This document shows positions 16,524 through 24,375 of a stretch of 64,000 nt of DNA, piece by piece. This DNA is from a virus, in the IMG/VR virus record IMGVR_UViG_3300025168_000071, positions 1 to 64,000 of that record; one strand, given 5' to 3'. The number at the start of each line of letters is the position of its first letter. The first letter of the stretch is position 1. A program made the translations under genes and the position numbers. A model generated the notes under the pieces. That model saw only the letters and a list, made by a program, of their open reading frames with translations, did no database searches and had not been told where the DNA came from.

Positions 16524-18122
16524 TTACATACACTCCGAAACAGGATTATAACTGATATAAATATCGGATCCGGCTCGCGGTATGTGGCCCTCATTAAAAC
16601 TAACGGCGTTGGCAGAACTATCGTAAGTCCACTCGGTGTTGACAACGCCGTCCACCTCTATGTATATAGTGTCTTCCACTGCTTGTTTCGTGAGTGTAAA
16701 AGATGTTTTGAGGATAGATTCGTTTGCTAAGGTTTCTAATGGTGTGCCCCAGTCATCAGCACAGATTGAAAGAAAAGTGCCGTGTAAGTAACCAACCACG
16801 GTATGATATAAATGAGCCTCAACAGCACCTCCATTAGCGCTGCATCCGCCGGGATAGTCTCCTGCGACCGCATGAGCAGTAACATAATCAGCGCCCCCCT
16901 TAACAGCGGTAATATAAGTGTAGAAAGTATGGGGCGATGTTGTTGAGGTGTCGTCTTCGTCAGATACAAAAACTATGATTAGCTTTGCATCATTTCTCCA
17001 GAAAGTACTCCCGGGCCCGAAGTCGGCGCCAGTTTGGAGTGCCTCATACGCGTAGTGTATCCCTTTCTCATGAGCGCTGCCGCGCGTACCTATACCGTCA
17101 ATAATGCCTTGCACATCGCCGACTGGATCAATAGCAGTGTCATCAACGATCCCGCCCACACTAATGGCTGAGTCTGTAGTAATAAACCCTATGTGGTAGT
17201 CGATTCCGGAAAGTATGAAAACGTTCATGAAACTTTCAATGTTGTCTTTTAGGTTGGTCTGGTTTCCACCCATCGAGCCAGAGTTGTCAACTACAAACAA
17301 TATGTCGACTTCGTTTATCTCACTTTGTTCAAATACTTCTTCATACATTGAGTCGTAACTTCCGACCGCGCTCTGCTCAGACGTTGCTATCGGAGTATGT
17401 GGGTCATTAGAATAGACATCGATGTCGCCGTAATCTATTTCCAAATCCATTGGATTATGAAAAACTTCCACCATGGCGTAGGTACCGGGCGAGATAATCC
17501 ATGGCAGCGGCCCGTTGATCGTTTCGTAATCGTTGATGCCAAGGTCTGCAGGGTAAGTAATAAAATAGTCAATACGGTCTACTACAAGTTCCACGTTACC
17601 CAAATTCCATATGGAGATTTCTTGAGTTTCCTCACAACCAACAAGCGTGGTGCCAAAATCATAATAGTCTGGATCAATCCAGATAACGGGAGCATCACCA
17701 GTTCCCGCAATAGGGACCTCAACACGCCAGTCATCTGGGTCATTAGAATCGATATGGATCGTGCCGGCATCCGTAGAATAAGTATCGGGGTCGTATGTGA
17801 TACTGAATGTTGCTTCTTCTCCGGGTTCTAACTCACCGTCCTCATCATTCAAAGCTGTTAAAGTATATACAGCGCCATCGGCATTGAGACTGATTTCATC
17901 GACTACAAGGGTATCTACCCCTATATTGCCAATTGTAATAGTTTGTGAGTCCGACTCTGCCTCTGCATTAAGGGCGCCGAAATTGATTTCTGCCGGCTCA
18001 ACCGTGATGTTCGGAACACTTTCACCCGGGATCGGCTTGTCTTTTATTTTTGTGACACCATAGTCACTATGACACGCCGCGAGAATGCCCAAGAAGGTTA
18101 GTATTTTCCATGTGCGCCCCAT
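16524..18122 (-). CDS. Lipoprotein with ASH-like and von Willebrand A domains
   Basis: 532 aa. The N-terminus has a lipoprotein signal with lipobox LAAC (Cys at about 17). Two immunoglobulin-like repeats (about 40-240) have the choice-of-anchor/ASH pattern (INFGALNAEAESDSQTITIG; YDFGTTLVGCEETQEISI). A VWA domain follows with MIDAS DNSGSMGGNQT near residue 280 and FVSDEDD later. The C-terminus is a short Cys-ending extension. Such proteins are typical of deltaproteobacterial outer surfaces, so a host origin and a role in adhesion or superinfection exclusion are plausible inferences. Confidence 0.75.
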   Translation of the reverse strand: MGRTWKILTFLGILAACHSDYGVTKIKDKPIPGESVPNITVEPAEINFGALNAEAESDSQTITIGNIGVDTLVVDEISLNADGAVYTLTALNDEDGELEPGEEATFSITYDPDTYSTDAGTIHIDSNDPDDWRVEVPIAGTGDAPVIWIDPDYYDFGTTLVGCEETQEISIWNLGNVELVVDRIDYFITYPADLGINDYETINGPLPWIISPGTYAMVEVFHNPMDLEIDYGDIDVYSNDPHTPIATSEQSAVGSYDSMYEEVFEQSEINEVDILFVVDNSGSMGGNQTNLKDNIESFMNVFILSGIDYHIGFITTDSAISVGGIVDDTAIDPVGDVQGIIDGIGTRGSAHEKGIHYAYEALQTGADFGPGSTFWRNDAKLIIVFVSDEDDTSTTSPHTFYTYITAVKGGADYVTAHAVAGDYPGGCSANGGAVEAHLYHTVVGYLHGTFLSICADDWGTPLETLANESILKTSFTLTKQAVEDTIYIEVDGVVNTEWTYDSSANAVSFNEGHIPRAGSDIYISYNPVSECM

Positions 18123-18146
18123 ACTTTTAACTATAGGGTGTTGAAG

Positions 18147-18299
18147 CTATTCTCGCAAGAAAACAAAATTAAGTAAAAAAATATTAAGAATACTTAGTAG
18201 TTGGAGTGAAAAATCACCCATATAAGTGGCGAACCCAAACAAAAGGGTGTTTATTATAATCCCGGTGAGTGAAGCGTAATAAAAGACCTTACTAAGCAC
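18147..18299 (-). CDS. 50-aa two-TM protein
   Basis: I choose the GTG with a GGGGGAAG ribosome binding site 4 nt before it; a longer ATG frame overlaps the upstream gene. Hydrophobic segments are YYASLTGIIINTLLFGFATY and LQLLSILNIFLLNFVF. Function unknown. Confidence 0.5.
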   Translation of the reverse strand: MLSKVFYYASLTGIIINTLLFGFATYMGDFSLQLLSILNIFLLNFVFLRE

Positions 18300-18334
18300 C
18301 TTACTTCCCCCTTCACATATAGATAGGCACCACC

Positions 18335-18577
18335 TTACGAAATAGAAATGATCTCCACGCTCCCGGGAATACACTCACGCACAGTTCCAGTCTGGAAGAC
18401 ATAAACATCAACACTTGGCCAAATTGGTAGTTGTTGTTCGTTGTTATGCTTGATCTCGCTAATCACGATCCCCTTAACATATATGTAATCGTCTTCACGA
18501 CCGGTGGGGTAATCTTTTAGTTTGACTAAGTCGCCCTTCTTTATTTCCCACAGGAAGCAATTATTAACAGCCATCAT
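18335..18577 (-). CDS. GDLV-family small protein
   Basis: About 80 aa from the ATG overlapping the upstream stop. WEIKKGDLVKLKDYP is followed by a VKGIVISEI strand, a VDVYVF strand and the ending VEIISIS, which matches the GDLV...GIV...V-W...LEVIS layout of the accessory-region family. Probably an SH3-like barrel. Role unknown. Confidence 0.6.
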   Translation of the reverse strand: MMAVNNCFLWEIKKGDLVKLKDYPTGREDDYIYVKGIVISEIKHNNEQQLPIWPSVDVYVFQTGTVRECIPGSVEIISIS

Positions 18578-19044
18578 AGTTTGGATATTTCTTCGCTCAT
18601 CCACTCGTCCGCGCGCGACGAAGTAGAGAAGGGAGGGGACAGTCCGGCAAGATAACGAGATGTGCCAGATTCAAGCGCCGCCCATTGCCACTTCCAGTTT
18701 GTTTCTTTGGATAGAACAAGGCCCCCCGCGACTTGGCAATTTTTGAATGCCGACGCGTCCACATTTTTGAGATATTTGGCGAAGACGCGATTTTTTCTTT
18801 TTTGTATTTTTTTCCTAAAATCAAGTTCATCTTCAACTTGTCGACCTTGTGGTAAGTCGCTCCTCAAAATCATAATCTTAGATCCGCGAAGTTTTTCCGT
18901 AAAATTTTCCTTAAATTCTTCCTCATAATATTCCCCTACACTCGCAGGGTCATCGTACTCAAACACGTGAAACGGTGCTTTCGCCCGTTTTCCGTTTTTA
19001 AACAGTTTATATACATTCCAATTATAGCTCAAAGGTAACTCCAT
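18574..19044 (-). CDS. Hypothetical protein
   Basis: 156 aa, mixed and fairly basic in the middle (RKKIQKRKNRVFAKYLKN), with several Trp residues near NWKWQWAALESG. No known motif. It overlaps its neighbours by 4 and 23 nt. Confidence 0.6.
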   Translation of the reverse strand: MELPLSYNWNVYKLFKNGKRAKAPFHVFEYDDPASVGEYYEEEFKENFTEKLRGSKIMILRSDLPQGRQVEDELDFRKKIQKRKNRVFAKYLKNVDASAFKNCQVAGGLVLSKETNWKWQWAALESGTSRYLAGLSPPFSTSSRADEWMSEEISKL

Positions 19045-19306
19045 TTGTTGATTGCCATTTTATTATACCAAGAAAGATAGACATTTTCAAGTAATCTTCT
19101 TCTAAAAAGTTATTTAAATATCGTTCGTCTTCTCCATCCGCTAGCGAAGTCCATCGTATCTTCCAAAAATACATGTCATCGAGCGCCATATCGATTCGGT
19201 GGACACGCTCTATGAGTACGCCAACGTCGCCGCTAGCGTTGTCAATAATCATATCGCCAACCGAGAGGGTTATGGCGCCAACTTCTTCTTCTATCGCATC
19301 AATCAT
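19022..19306 (-). CDS. GDLV-family small protein (GDMI type)
   Basis: 94 aa. LSVGDMIIDNASGDVGVLIER followed by a W-containing strand resembles the adjacent gene's VGDVVYDTINHDVGVLLRR, so the two are tandem paralogues. Both contain the D-x-G-V-L turn common in this family. Confidence 0.65.
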   Translation of the reverse strand: MIDAIEEEVGAITLSVGDMIIDNASGDVGVLIERVHRIDMALDDMYFWKIRWTSLADGEDERYLNNFLEEDYLKMSIFLGIIKWQSTNGVTFEL

Positions 19307-19309
19307 ACA

Positions 19310-19549
19310 TTAAATACTTTTGTAAAGTAATAATGCACCCGAATCGAATAATATTTCAAGGCCTTCTTCCGTATAAGTTTGCATTCGCTCGTGCACCGGC
19401 AACACATTGGGCCCCGTCCAATACAAATCCCACACCATCACAACGCCGCAGTCATCGTATTCCTCGCGCCAATCTTCTTCAAAGATGTTATAACGTCGAA
19501 GCAGAACACCAACATCGTGATTAATCGTATCATACACAACATCCCCCAC
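19310..19549 (-). CDS. GDLV-family small protein, start uncertain
   Basis: The core is VGDVVYDTINHDVGVLLRR followed by MVWDLYW, a paralogue of the previous gene. The frame stays open upstream but would overlap the secreted-protein gene by more than 100 nt. An AGGAG lies 13 nt before the GTG chosen here and 4 nt before an in-frame ATA (19558), so the true start could be the unusual ATA. Confidence 0.55.
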   Translation of the reverse strand: MGDVVYDTINHDVGVLLRRYNIFEEDWREEYDDCGVVMVWDLYWTGPNVLPVHERMQTYTEEGLEILFDSGALLLYKSI

Positions 19550-19565
19550 ATTAAATATGGGTCTC

Positions 19566-19844
19566 CTATAAGGCTTCTTCCTTGTCGGCAAAATCGATAT
19601 TGAGCCAATTGCGACGATTGGTGCATTGAAGCGCATACCGCTCCAAAATTTGGCCCTGCTCCCCACCACTAACTATACAGTTATTCGCAGGAACCTTAAG
19701 CATGTTAACTTTTTTCTCTAACACGATAGGGCCGATTCTTTTGTGTGGCGCAGAAGGCGCATGTATGCTTTCGCCGGCGCCCACATCAGTGCTAGCCCAC
19801 AAAAAAGCCACAGTTATGATGAAGGCAGTTAAAAATTTAGCCAT
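19566..19844 (-). CDS. Small exported protein
   Basis: 92 aa with a clear signal peptide (residues 1-23, FLTAFIITVAFLWASTDVGA) followed by about 68 polar residues with two Cys (NNCIVSGG, LQCTNRRN) that could form a disulfide. Function unknown; a periplasmic location is inferred. Confidence 0.65.
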   Translation of the reverse strand: MAKFLTAFIITVAFLWASTDVGAGESIHAPSAPHKRIGPIVLEKKVNMLKVPANNCIVSGGEQGQILERYALQCTNRRNWLNIDFADKEEAL

Positions 19845-19879
19845 TATTTATATCTCCAGAATGATACCACATATGTAGT

Positions 19880-20077
19880 CTATACAACTATGTAATGTCC
19901 GTGATTATCCCAAATAACCCAACTTAATTTTCCTACCTTGGGGAACTTGACCTGCATCATGCCGGTATCTTCATCGATGCGAGTTACCATGCCAAGAGAA
20001 CGCTTAAGCGGCGACATGTCTTTAATAAAATCGCCTTCATACGCAATGCGTCTTTGGGCAGCAAATGGGTCTCTCAT
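19880..20077 (-). CDS. Small SH3-like protein
   Basis: 65 aa: YEGDFIKDMSPLKRSLGMV followed by TRIDEDTGMMQVKFPKV and a WVIWDNHGHYIVV end. Strand pattern G-D-F-I...G-M-V...V-x-F...W resembles the GDLV group. Its stop is 2 nt from the next start. Confidence 0.6.
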   Translation of the reverse strand: MRDPFAAQRRIAYEGDFIKDMSPLKRSLGMVTRIDEDTGMMQVKFPKVGKLSWVIWDNHGHYIVV

Positions 20078-20078
20078 G

Positions 20079-20336
20079 TTATACCTTGATTCGGTCGATG
20101 ATGTAAGGGTGATGGTAGGACAAATCTTTGTAGAGCTTCTTAATCACCTTCTTGGTGATTTCCGCAATCTCTTCTTTGGTAGACTTGGAATTGAGGGCTT
20201 TAGTAAGCTCTTCTTCGAGAGCAGACTTAAGTTCTTTCTTGAGTGACTTGTCCAGTTCCTTGGAGATCATGGATTTGATTTCCACTTTGTCAGACTTGGT
20301 CAATTCCTCAAGAATTAGCGCTTTGACGATATTCAT
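20079..20336 (-). CDS. Small helical protein
   Basis: 85 aa from the ATG chosen, MNIVKALILEELTKSDKVEIK, then long Lys/Glu-rich helices. No ribosome binding site is seen. The -10 box of a good promoter ends 8 nt before the ATG, so the message may be leaderless. An earlier in-frame ATG lies inside that -10 box. Confidence 0.55.
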   Translation of the reverse strand: MNIVKALILEELTKSDKVEIKSMISKELDKSLKKELKSALEEELTKALNSKSTKEEIAEITKKVIKKLYKDLSYHHPYIIDRIKV

Positions 20337-20343
20337 TGTTGGT

Positions 20344-20372
20344 ATCATACCATAAATAGTATCAAAAGTCAA
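20344..20372 (-). promoter_or_regulatory. Sigma-70-like promoter
   Basis: On the minus strand: TTGACT, 17-bp spacer, TATGAT. It overlaps the ACTATTTATGG motif at 20350-20360. It would start transcription at or within a few bases of the downstream ATG. Confidence 0.6.
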
Positions 20373-20428
20373 TGAGGCTACTTAAATTGCTCAGAAATCT
20401 TAGCAGATATCTCTGAAGAATGTAAACT

Positions 20429-20728
20429 TTACTTAGCCGGCTTTCTGTAGCGCACTACTTTATGCGGTACGCTACATCCGTCTATGCTAAATATATCAAC
20501 AGCACCGTTCCTGTTTCGTAGAACATAGCCTTCCCAATGACATGTCACCATCTTCTCCGGTTCAATTATGATGCGGCTAGCAGATGCGTTATTAGAGCAA
20601 TAGGCCTCAGCGCGGTCGCCCTCGCGCCCACCGTACATTGACCAATATATGCTCCCGCGGCATTGCGGGCACATTGGTACTAACTCGATCTGTGCACCAA
20701 TTAGTTTGCGCGCGTAACGTTTAGCCAT
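20429..20728 (-). CDS. Small zinc-ribbon protein
   Basis: 99 aa. C20-PQ-C23, C44 and C63 form a likely zinc site (CPQCRG, YCSNN, TCHWEGY). Basic ends suggest nucleic-acid or ribosome binding. Specific function unknown. Confidence 0.6.
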   Translation of the reverse strand: MAKRYARKLIGAQIELVPMCPQCRGSIYWSMYGGREGDRAEAYCSNNASASRIIIEPEKMVTCHWEGYVLRNRNGAVDIFSIDGCSVPHKVVRYRKPAK

Positions 20729-20736
20729 ATTAATAA

Positions 20737-20988
20737 CTATAAGCTGTACGTACTATTCACTACTTTTAAAAACCGCGCGTTATTCACTCTCTTCTTCTCC
20801 GCATTCACGCTAGCTTCCTTAAACCAGTACACAACCACGCTATCATTGTTATCTTTAAACTGATTCGCTTTAACCTCTAATACAATACCGTACGGTTGCT
20901 GATTAGCTGCGTCTGGTATAGAGTCGGTTACGTAATCATATGTCCGCGTCACTAGGTCTCCCACGTGAATCTCTGATCGCCGGCTCAC
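20737..20988 (-). CDS. GDLV-family small protein
   Basis: 83 aa: IHVGDLVTRTYDYV, then YGIVLEVKANQF, a VVVYWFKE strand and a final FLKVVNSTYS. This is the full GDLV...GIVLEV...VxW...LKVVN layout. It overlaps the neighbouring gene by 4 nt. Confidence 0.7.
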   Translation of the reverse strand: MSRRSEIHVGDLVTRTYDYVTDSIPDAANQQPYGIVLEVKANQFKDNNDSVVVYWFKEASVNAEKKRVNNARFLKVVNSTYSL

Positions 20989-21188
20989 CCTCCGCGCCTC
21001 TTTCTGAAGTCCTCTATTCTCCGCGCCATTGCCATGGCCCTCTCACGTGCCTCTGCTTCCCTCAACAGGTCCAACGCCATGGCACACACGCGTGGCAGCC
21101 ATTCGGCGCACTGTACCGGGTCTAGCAGCCCATTAGCGCTGTGCTTGTACAAGTCTCGTAGTTTTTCTTTGGGTATTTTTTGAGCCAT
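20985..21188 (-). CDS. Small helical basic protein
   Basis: 67 aa from MAQKIPKEKLRDLYKHSANG; the longer open frame has a non-protein-like Arg/Pro-rich start. Arg-rich C-terminus (MARRIEDFRKRRGG). Function unknown. Confidence 0.5.
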   Translation of the reverse strand: MAQKIPKEKLRDLYKHSANGLLDPVQCAEWLPRVCAMALDLLREAEARERAMAMARRIEDFRKRRGG

Positions 21189-21415
21189 GCATGGTACCGC
21201 CTTCTTTTCACTTAAATATAATGTTAAAACTTTGTTAACCCTAAAGTTTGGGAATTTTTTAGGCGCATCGCGAGAAGGGGTAAGGCACGGCCTACGCCCC
21301 CTGTCAAGCACCGATACATACATTCGGGTACGGGGGGAGGGGGAGGGTACCCCCATATGCTAGGTGTAACCTTGGTTATTTAGAAGTGATACATGTTGAT
21401 ACACATAGTGTGACA

Positions 21416-21454
21416 TGTCATATGTTTGTCAAGTGAGCGTCAGTTACTTGTCAG
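21416..21454. repeat. Four TGTCA boxes at exact 11-bp spacing
   Basis: TGTCA-like boxes start at 21416, 21427, 21438 (CGTCA) and 21449, one helical turn apart. The same box and spacing recur as pairs in 17 promoters to the right. Read on the plus strand the TGTCA-N6-TGTCA pattern resembles a Pho box. No clear -10 is visible on the minus strand at the expected distance. Confidence 0.6.
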
Positions 21455-21590
21455 TTCTACTGTATACTATGTGATACGCCATGGCACCATACACTATACC
21501 TAACACTGGTACCCAATACATTGCACCGAACGCAATGCTCGATGTCAACTTACTGTAATGTTTTATTCTTTCTTTAGTAGTCTCACGCAT
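21444..21590 (-). CDS. 48-aa membrane protein
   Basis: MRETTKERIKHYSKLTSSIA leads into a hydrophobic stretch (FGAMYWVPVLGIVYGAMAY) and a short polar tail (SRTDK). A GGAGG lies 12 nt before the ATG. The stop overlaps the 11-bp-spaced boxes, as do the ends of other genes in the region. Function unknown. Confidence 0.55.
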   Translation of the reverse strand: MRETTKERIKHYSKLTSSIAFGAMYWVPVLGIVYGAMAYHIVYSRTDK

Positions 21591-22151
21591 TAATCTGTTA
21601 AGCCTCCATGATTAAATAGTATTACTCTCGGCACAATCGCATAGCCAACGTCATGACGCACTCCCCCATTAACGCATTGTCGCATTTTGTAACATTTTAA
21701 AAGCTCTGAGATTACAGCCGCTTAGTTAAGGTTCCCCCTATAGGGAGAGGATTATATTATGTTGTACGCGGCACTCCTTGCACCGCCGGTTAGTTATATT
21801 GTTTTGTAGCATAATGTAACATCGTGTGTTACGCTGGACGCAGTCGCATTAATGGTCATGTACGTTCGAGAAAGGTTTGTTTGAAAGCGCGGCGGTGTAG
21901 GCTGCATTGCTGTCACATATGTCACACCGTATATGTTACCACTCTATCAAAATGTATACGGACAATAAACGACTTGACACAAAATAGTGCTTGACACGTG
22001 TTGGGTGTGTATATACTAAACCCCTAAAGAAATAAGCACATTCATTCGCAACCACTTAAAAAACAAATACATTTGCATTTCCTTTAATCTTTATCGGATA
22101 AACCACCACCACCCACTACGATCCACTACACTACACAATGTGTATTACACA
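21591..22151. other. Largest gene-poor interval
   Basis: About 560 bp with no convincing gene on either strand. It contains repeated TGTNAC-type words (GTTAC, TGTCAC), a plus-strand pair of TTGACA boxes at 21974 and 21991 with TATACT at 22012, a CTATAGGGAGAGG word, and one copy of AAGGTTTGTTTG at 21872. It may be a control region or origin. The nature is not determined. Confidence 0.4.
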
Positions 22152-22361
22152 CTAAGGTCTTCGCTCTATTAAGCTATGTGACCTAACAGTACTGTGAATC
22201 TCATGAGAGTATTGGCTATAGTTAATATTAAGACTCTGGATATTAAATGCTATTCTCACATCTAAACCCATCTCCTTCCAGTTACTAAAGGCATGGAAGA
22301 CATCAGATATTTTAGTATAAGTCTCAAACAACACTTCATTGATGTATAGATGATGTACCAT
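22152..22361 (-). CDS. Hypothetical 69-aa protein
   Basis: MVHHLYINEVLFETYTKISD onward, mixed alpha/beta, without a recognised motif. Its ATG overlaps the stop of the gene upstream by one base. It is the last gene before the gene-poor interval. Confidence 0.5.
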   Translation of the reverse strand: MVHHLYINEVLFETYTKISDVFHAFSNWKEMGLDVRIAFNIQSLNINYSQYSHEIHSTVRSHSLIERRP

Positions 22362-22690
22362 TATTTATTTTTTACCCTCGCGAACTTGCCTTTGTTTAGA
22401 TAATGGGGAAGTGTCACTTGCCGGCCATCAGGCGCGAGCAGGAGATACGCAAGTTTGATCCCCTTACTATTATAGATGTCGTCATCCGTTACTTTAATGC
22501 ATACAAACAAATCCCCATCTGTATACAACTTGCTGCCATAGTTATAACGATTGTTTGGGTTAGCAGTTAATAGGCGCAAGTCTTGGGTTCCCCAAGCGTA
22601 GGCTTGCATGTGTGTATAGTCTTTATTTTTCTTTAACCCCTTGAGTCTGTATAGCTCTCCGGGTTTAAGGAATGGCGCCGGCTGTTTCAT
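22361..22690 (-). CDS. Small beta-rich protein related to the GDLV family
   Basis: 109 aa. KPGELYRLKGLKKN replaces VGDLV, then come strands DLFVCIKV and AYLLLAPDG and a C-terminal KGKFARVKN. It is coupled to a micro-peptide upstream through an overlapping stop and start. Confidence 0.55.
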   Translation of the reverse strand: MKQPAPFLKPGELYRLKGLKKNKDYTHMQAYAWGTQDLRLLTANPNNRYNYGSKLYTDGDLFVCIKVTDDDIYNSKGIKLAYLLLAPDGRQVTLPHYLNKGKFARVKNK

Positions 22691-22788
22691 GTCATACCCA
22701 GCAGTGAAGTTAGCAGACCTGCAATATCAAATCTAAACTCCCATATCACTATAGTGATTCCCGCCGTTACTATTCTATCCCTCGTCAT
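22687..22788 (-). CDS. 33-aa membrane micro-protein
   Basis: MTRDRIVTAGITIVIWEFRF then DIAGLLTSLLGMT. It has one hydrophobic stretch. A strong GAGGAGG lies 9 nt before the ATG, and its TGA overlaps the next ATG (ATGA-type coupling). The start lies inside the upstream gene's last codons. Confidence 0.55.
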   Translation of the reverse strand: MTRDRIVTAGITIVIWEFRFDIAGLLTSLLGMT

Positions 22789-23113
22789 TAGTTTTATCCT
22801 CCTCGATATGTAAGATGTTAGCGTTAAGTATCAAAACACCCGCCGGAGCCTCGCCCGATGTGGCGCCGCCGTGCTTCACAACCAAATCCCTCACTACGTT
22901 AGCCGGTACATGCGGATAAACGGTCATTGTGAGCTTCTGAGGGCTTTCTGCGTAGGGATCCAGCAGTGGATCCGGCCAACTCGGATACCCAAGCTCTACC
23001 TCAGTGTAGGGGCCAATATCATCGCGCGGTACGCAGTACTTACTAACGCCCGCTTGGACTGACACACTGTATCCGTCGAAGCATTTTATATGTTCATAGA
23101 GTTTAGACTTCAT
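22775..23113 (-). CDS. Hypothetical protein
   Basis: 112 aa, Pro/Tyr-rich middle (YPSWPDPLLDPYAESP) and a C-terminal strand GVLILNANILHIEED. No known family. ATGA overlap with a GDLV-family gene upstream. Confidence 0.55.
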   Translation of the reverse strand: MKSKLYEHIKCFDGYSVSVQAGVSKYCVPRDDIGPYTEVELGYPSWPDPLLDPYAESPQKLTMTVYPHVPANVVRDLVVKHGGATSGEAPAGVLILNANILHIEEDKTNDEG

Positions 23114-23253
23114 TTATTTATAACCTCCAAATAAGTTTGTGAGAACCATTCAGTTTCATCGCTAAACATGACTTTTACAAGATCCGCAGCGACTTTTATA
23201 ATAAGCCCAAGATCTCCCCGCTCTGTATCTCTAACTAAATCACCCACTTGCAT
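23110..23253 (-). CDS. GDLV-family module 1, cluster A
   Basis: 47 aa: MQVGDLVRDTERGDLGLIIK followed by a KVMFSDETEWF strand and the ending YLEVINK. First (downstream-most) member of a five-gene tandem. Its start is embedded in the last codons of the next module with a 14-nt overlap. Confidence 0.7.
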   Translation of the reverse strand: MQVGDLVRDTERGDLGLIIKVAADLVKVMFSDETEWFSQTYLEVINK

Positions 23254-23419
23254 TGATCACCTTTAGATTTCGTTCACTAACGATCTCAGTTTTACCGTCT
23301 GTCCACAGGATCGACCACCAAGCAGTTTTCCACTTGCCCTTCTCGGCATTTTTAACAACAATACCTACAACGGGGGGAAACATCGTGCGCTTATACATTA
23401 CTAAGTCACCCGCTTGCAC
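23240..23419 (-). CDS. GDLV-family module 2, cluster A
   Basis: 59 aa from a GTG: VQAGDLVMYKRT, VVGIVVKNA, WWSILWTDGK and the end LKVINASG. The GTG lies within the seam GAGGTGATCAGTGCAAG that also encodes EVISAS of the upstream gene and acts as its ribosome binding site. Confidence 0.7.
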   Translation of the reverse strand: MQAGDLVMYKRTMFPPVVGIVVKNAEKGKWKTAWWSILWTDGKTEIVSERNLKVINASG

Positions 23420-23582
23420 TGATCACCTCTACGTCCCATGGGTTAGCCGCTATACGCCGCTGAGAGGCCATAACCAGCACAGTCACATCACACCCAAATA
23501 CATCCTCATCGATCTTCTCAATCAAGCCCATCTTTGTGCCGTAGTGCTTTGTATCCACTTTAACCAAATCACCGACTTGCAT
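23406..23582 (-). CDS. GDLV-family module 3, cluster A
   Basis: 58 aa: MQVGDLVKVDTKHYGTKMGL, DVTVLVMAS, NPWDVEVISASG. The core strand differs from its neighbours while the first ten and last eight residues are nearly the same, as expected if only the interior diverges. Confidence 0.7.
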   Translation of the reverse strand: MQVGDLVKVDTKHYGTKMGLIEKIDEDVFGCDVTVLVMASQRRIAANPWDVEVISASG

Positions 23583-23778
23583 TGATCACCTCTAAGTCTT
23601 CCTCCAGCACGAAACCCAGTTGCCCGCTTCCACTCCAAAGGACGCGCCACCAATGCTCAACCGCACCGTTGCGGTCTGTGAGCGCGTGACTCTCGGTACC
23701 GACAATGACGCCCAGCACACCGGTGACACCCGGCAAGCGCCTAAAGTTATTCCGTCTAACCAAATCACCGACTTGCAT
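23569..23778 (-). CDS. GDLV-family module 4, cluster A
   Basis: 69 aa: MQVGDLVRRNNFRRLPG, GVLGVIVGTES, HWWRVLWSGSGQ, EEDLEVINASR. A typical full member with the GV-IVG turn, a W-R-V-LW strand and the INASR ending whose DNA also holds the next ATG. Confidence 0.75.
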   Translation of the reverse strand: MQVGDLVRRNNFRRLPGVTGVLGVIVGTESHALTDRNGAVEHWWRVLWSGSGQLGFVLEEDLEVINASR

Positions 23779-23941
23779 TGAGCAACCTCAAGTCAACAGG
23801 ATTAGCCCAAATCTTCCGGCTACCGTCATTCGGCTGAATGACGCAGACGCAGTTATAATCGTCACGGGCAACTTCAATAACGATCCCATTCTTGGGATTT
23901 CTATGTGGCATACGCACCCTTACCAAATCACCTACTTTCAT
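23765..23941 (-). CDS. GDLV-family module 5, cluster A
   Basis: 58 aa: MKVGDLVRVRMPHRNPKNGI, a VIEVARDD strand, KIWANPVDLRLLNASR. It is the promoter-proximal module of cluster A, preceded by a small membrane protein whose own C-terminus (NESR) carries the seam. Confidence 0.7.
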   Translation of the reverse strand: MKVGDLVRVRMPHRNPKNGIVIEVARDDYNCVCVIQPNDGSRKIWANPVDLRLLNASR

Positions 23942-24065
23942 TTACAGCCTCGTCATCAATCAAGCTGTTCCAATGCTTCCACGGGAACGCAGCCAACACA
24001 AGGACACCAACCGGCAAGAGCCACATGCCATTGTCTAAAATCATAACTTGCCAATCATTTAGCAT
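23928..24065 (-). CDS. 45-aa membrane protein ending in the module seam
   Basis: MLNDWQVMILDNGMWLLPVG VL then VLAAFPWKHWN, one hydrophobic segment, ending VNESR. It is unrelated to the GDLV fold yet shares the 14-nt seam overlap with the next gene. Start overlaps the SWIM gene by 11 nt. Confidence 0.6.
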   Translation of the reverse strand: MLNDWQVMILDNGMWLLPVGVLVLAAFPWKHWNSLIDDEAVNESR

Positions 24066-24375
24066 ATTGTTTTACCTCTTCGATGTGGCGGCATGCGCGC
24101 CGGAACTGATAGCCCTTGCAAGAGCAGCTTAGGGAGCCGCTGACGGCCTCCACGGTGTAAGCCTGACCCTTGGACCCTTGGACGGTCCAAACGCTGCCTG
24201 ACGGGGCTTGTGGGCCGTCTGATGGCGGGGTCCAAGTCATGTACTTGGGAAGGTCCGCGCGGGTCGTATTCTCAGGCACAGGGATCCACGTGCCGCCACT
24301 GATGGCGTAGGTGCTACTTTGCAGTCTCGCTATAAGGGGGTTCATGCTTACGCGCACAGGTAGTTCTAAGCTCAT
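24055..24375 (-). CDS. SWIM zinc-finger protein
   Basis: 106 aa. The C-terminus contains C84-x-C86-x8-C95-x-H97 (CSCKGYQFRRACRH), the CxCxnCxH SWIM signature. The N-terminal 80 residues are Pro/Trp-rich and unrecognised. SWIM domains bind DNA or proteins. It overlaps the small GTG-start gene upstream by 4 nt. Confidence 0.7.
   Translation of the reverse strand: MSLELPVRVSMNPLIARLQSSTYAISGGTWIPVPENTTRADLPKYMTWTPPSDGPQAPSGSVWTVQGSKGQAYTVEAVSGSLSCSCKGYQFRRACRHIEEVKQYAK

Noticed and set aside
21738-21751. CTATAGGGAGA word resembling the T7 promoter start
   Set aside because: The upstream half of a T7-type promoter is absent and only one copy exists.
21974-22017. Plus-strand promoter (two TTGACA, TATACT)
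   Set aside because: Spacing to the -10 is 15 bp and no plus-strand gene follows, so only mentioned.
22016-22078. 20-aa minus-strand ORF after AAGGA
   Set aside because: Too short, no conserved feature; could be chance.
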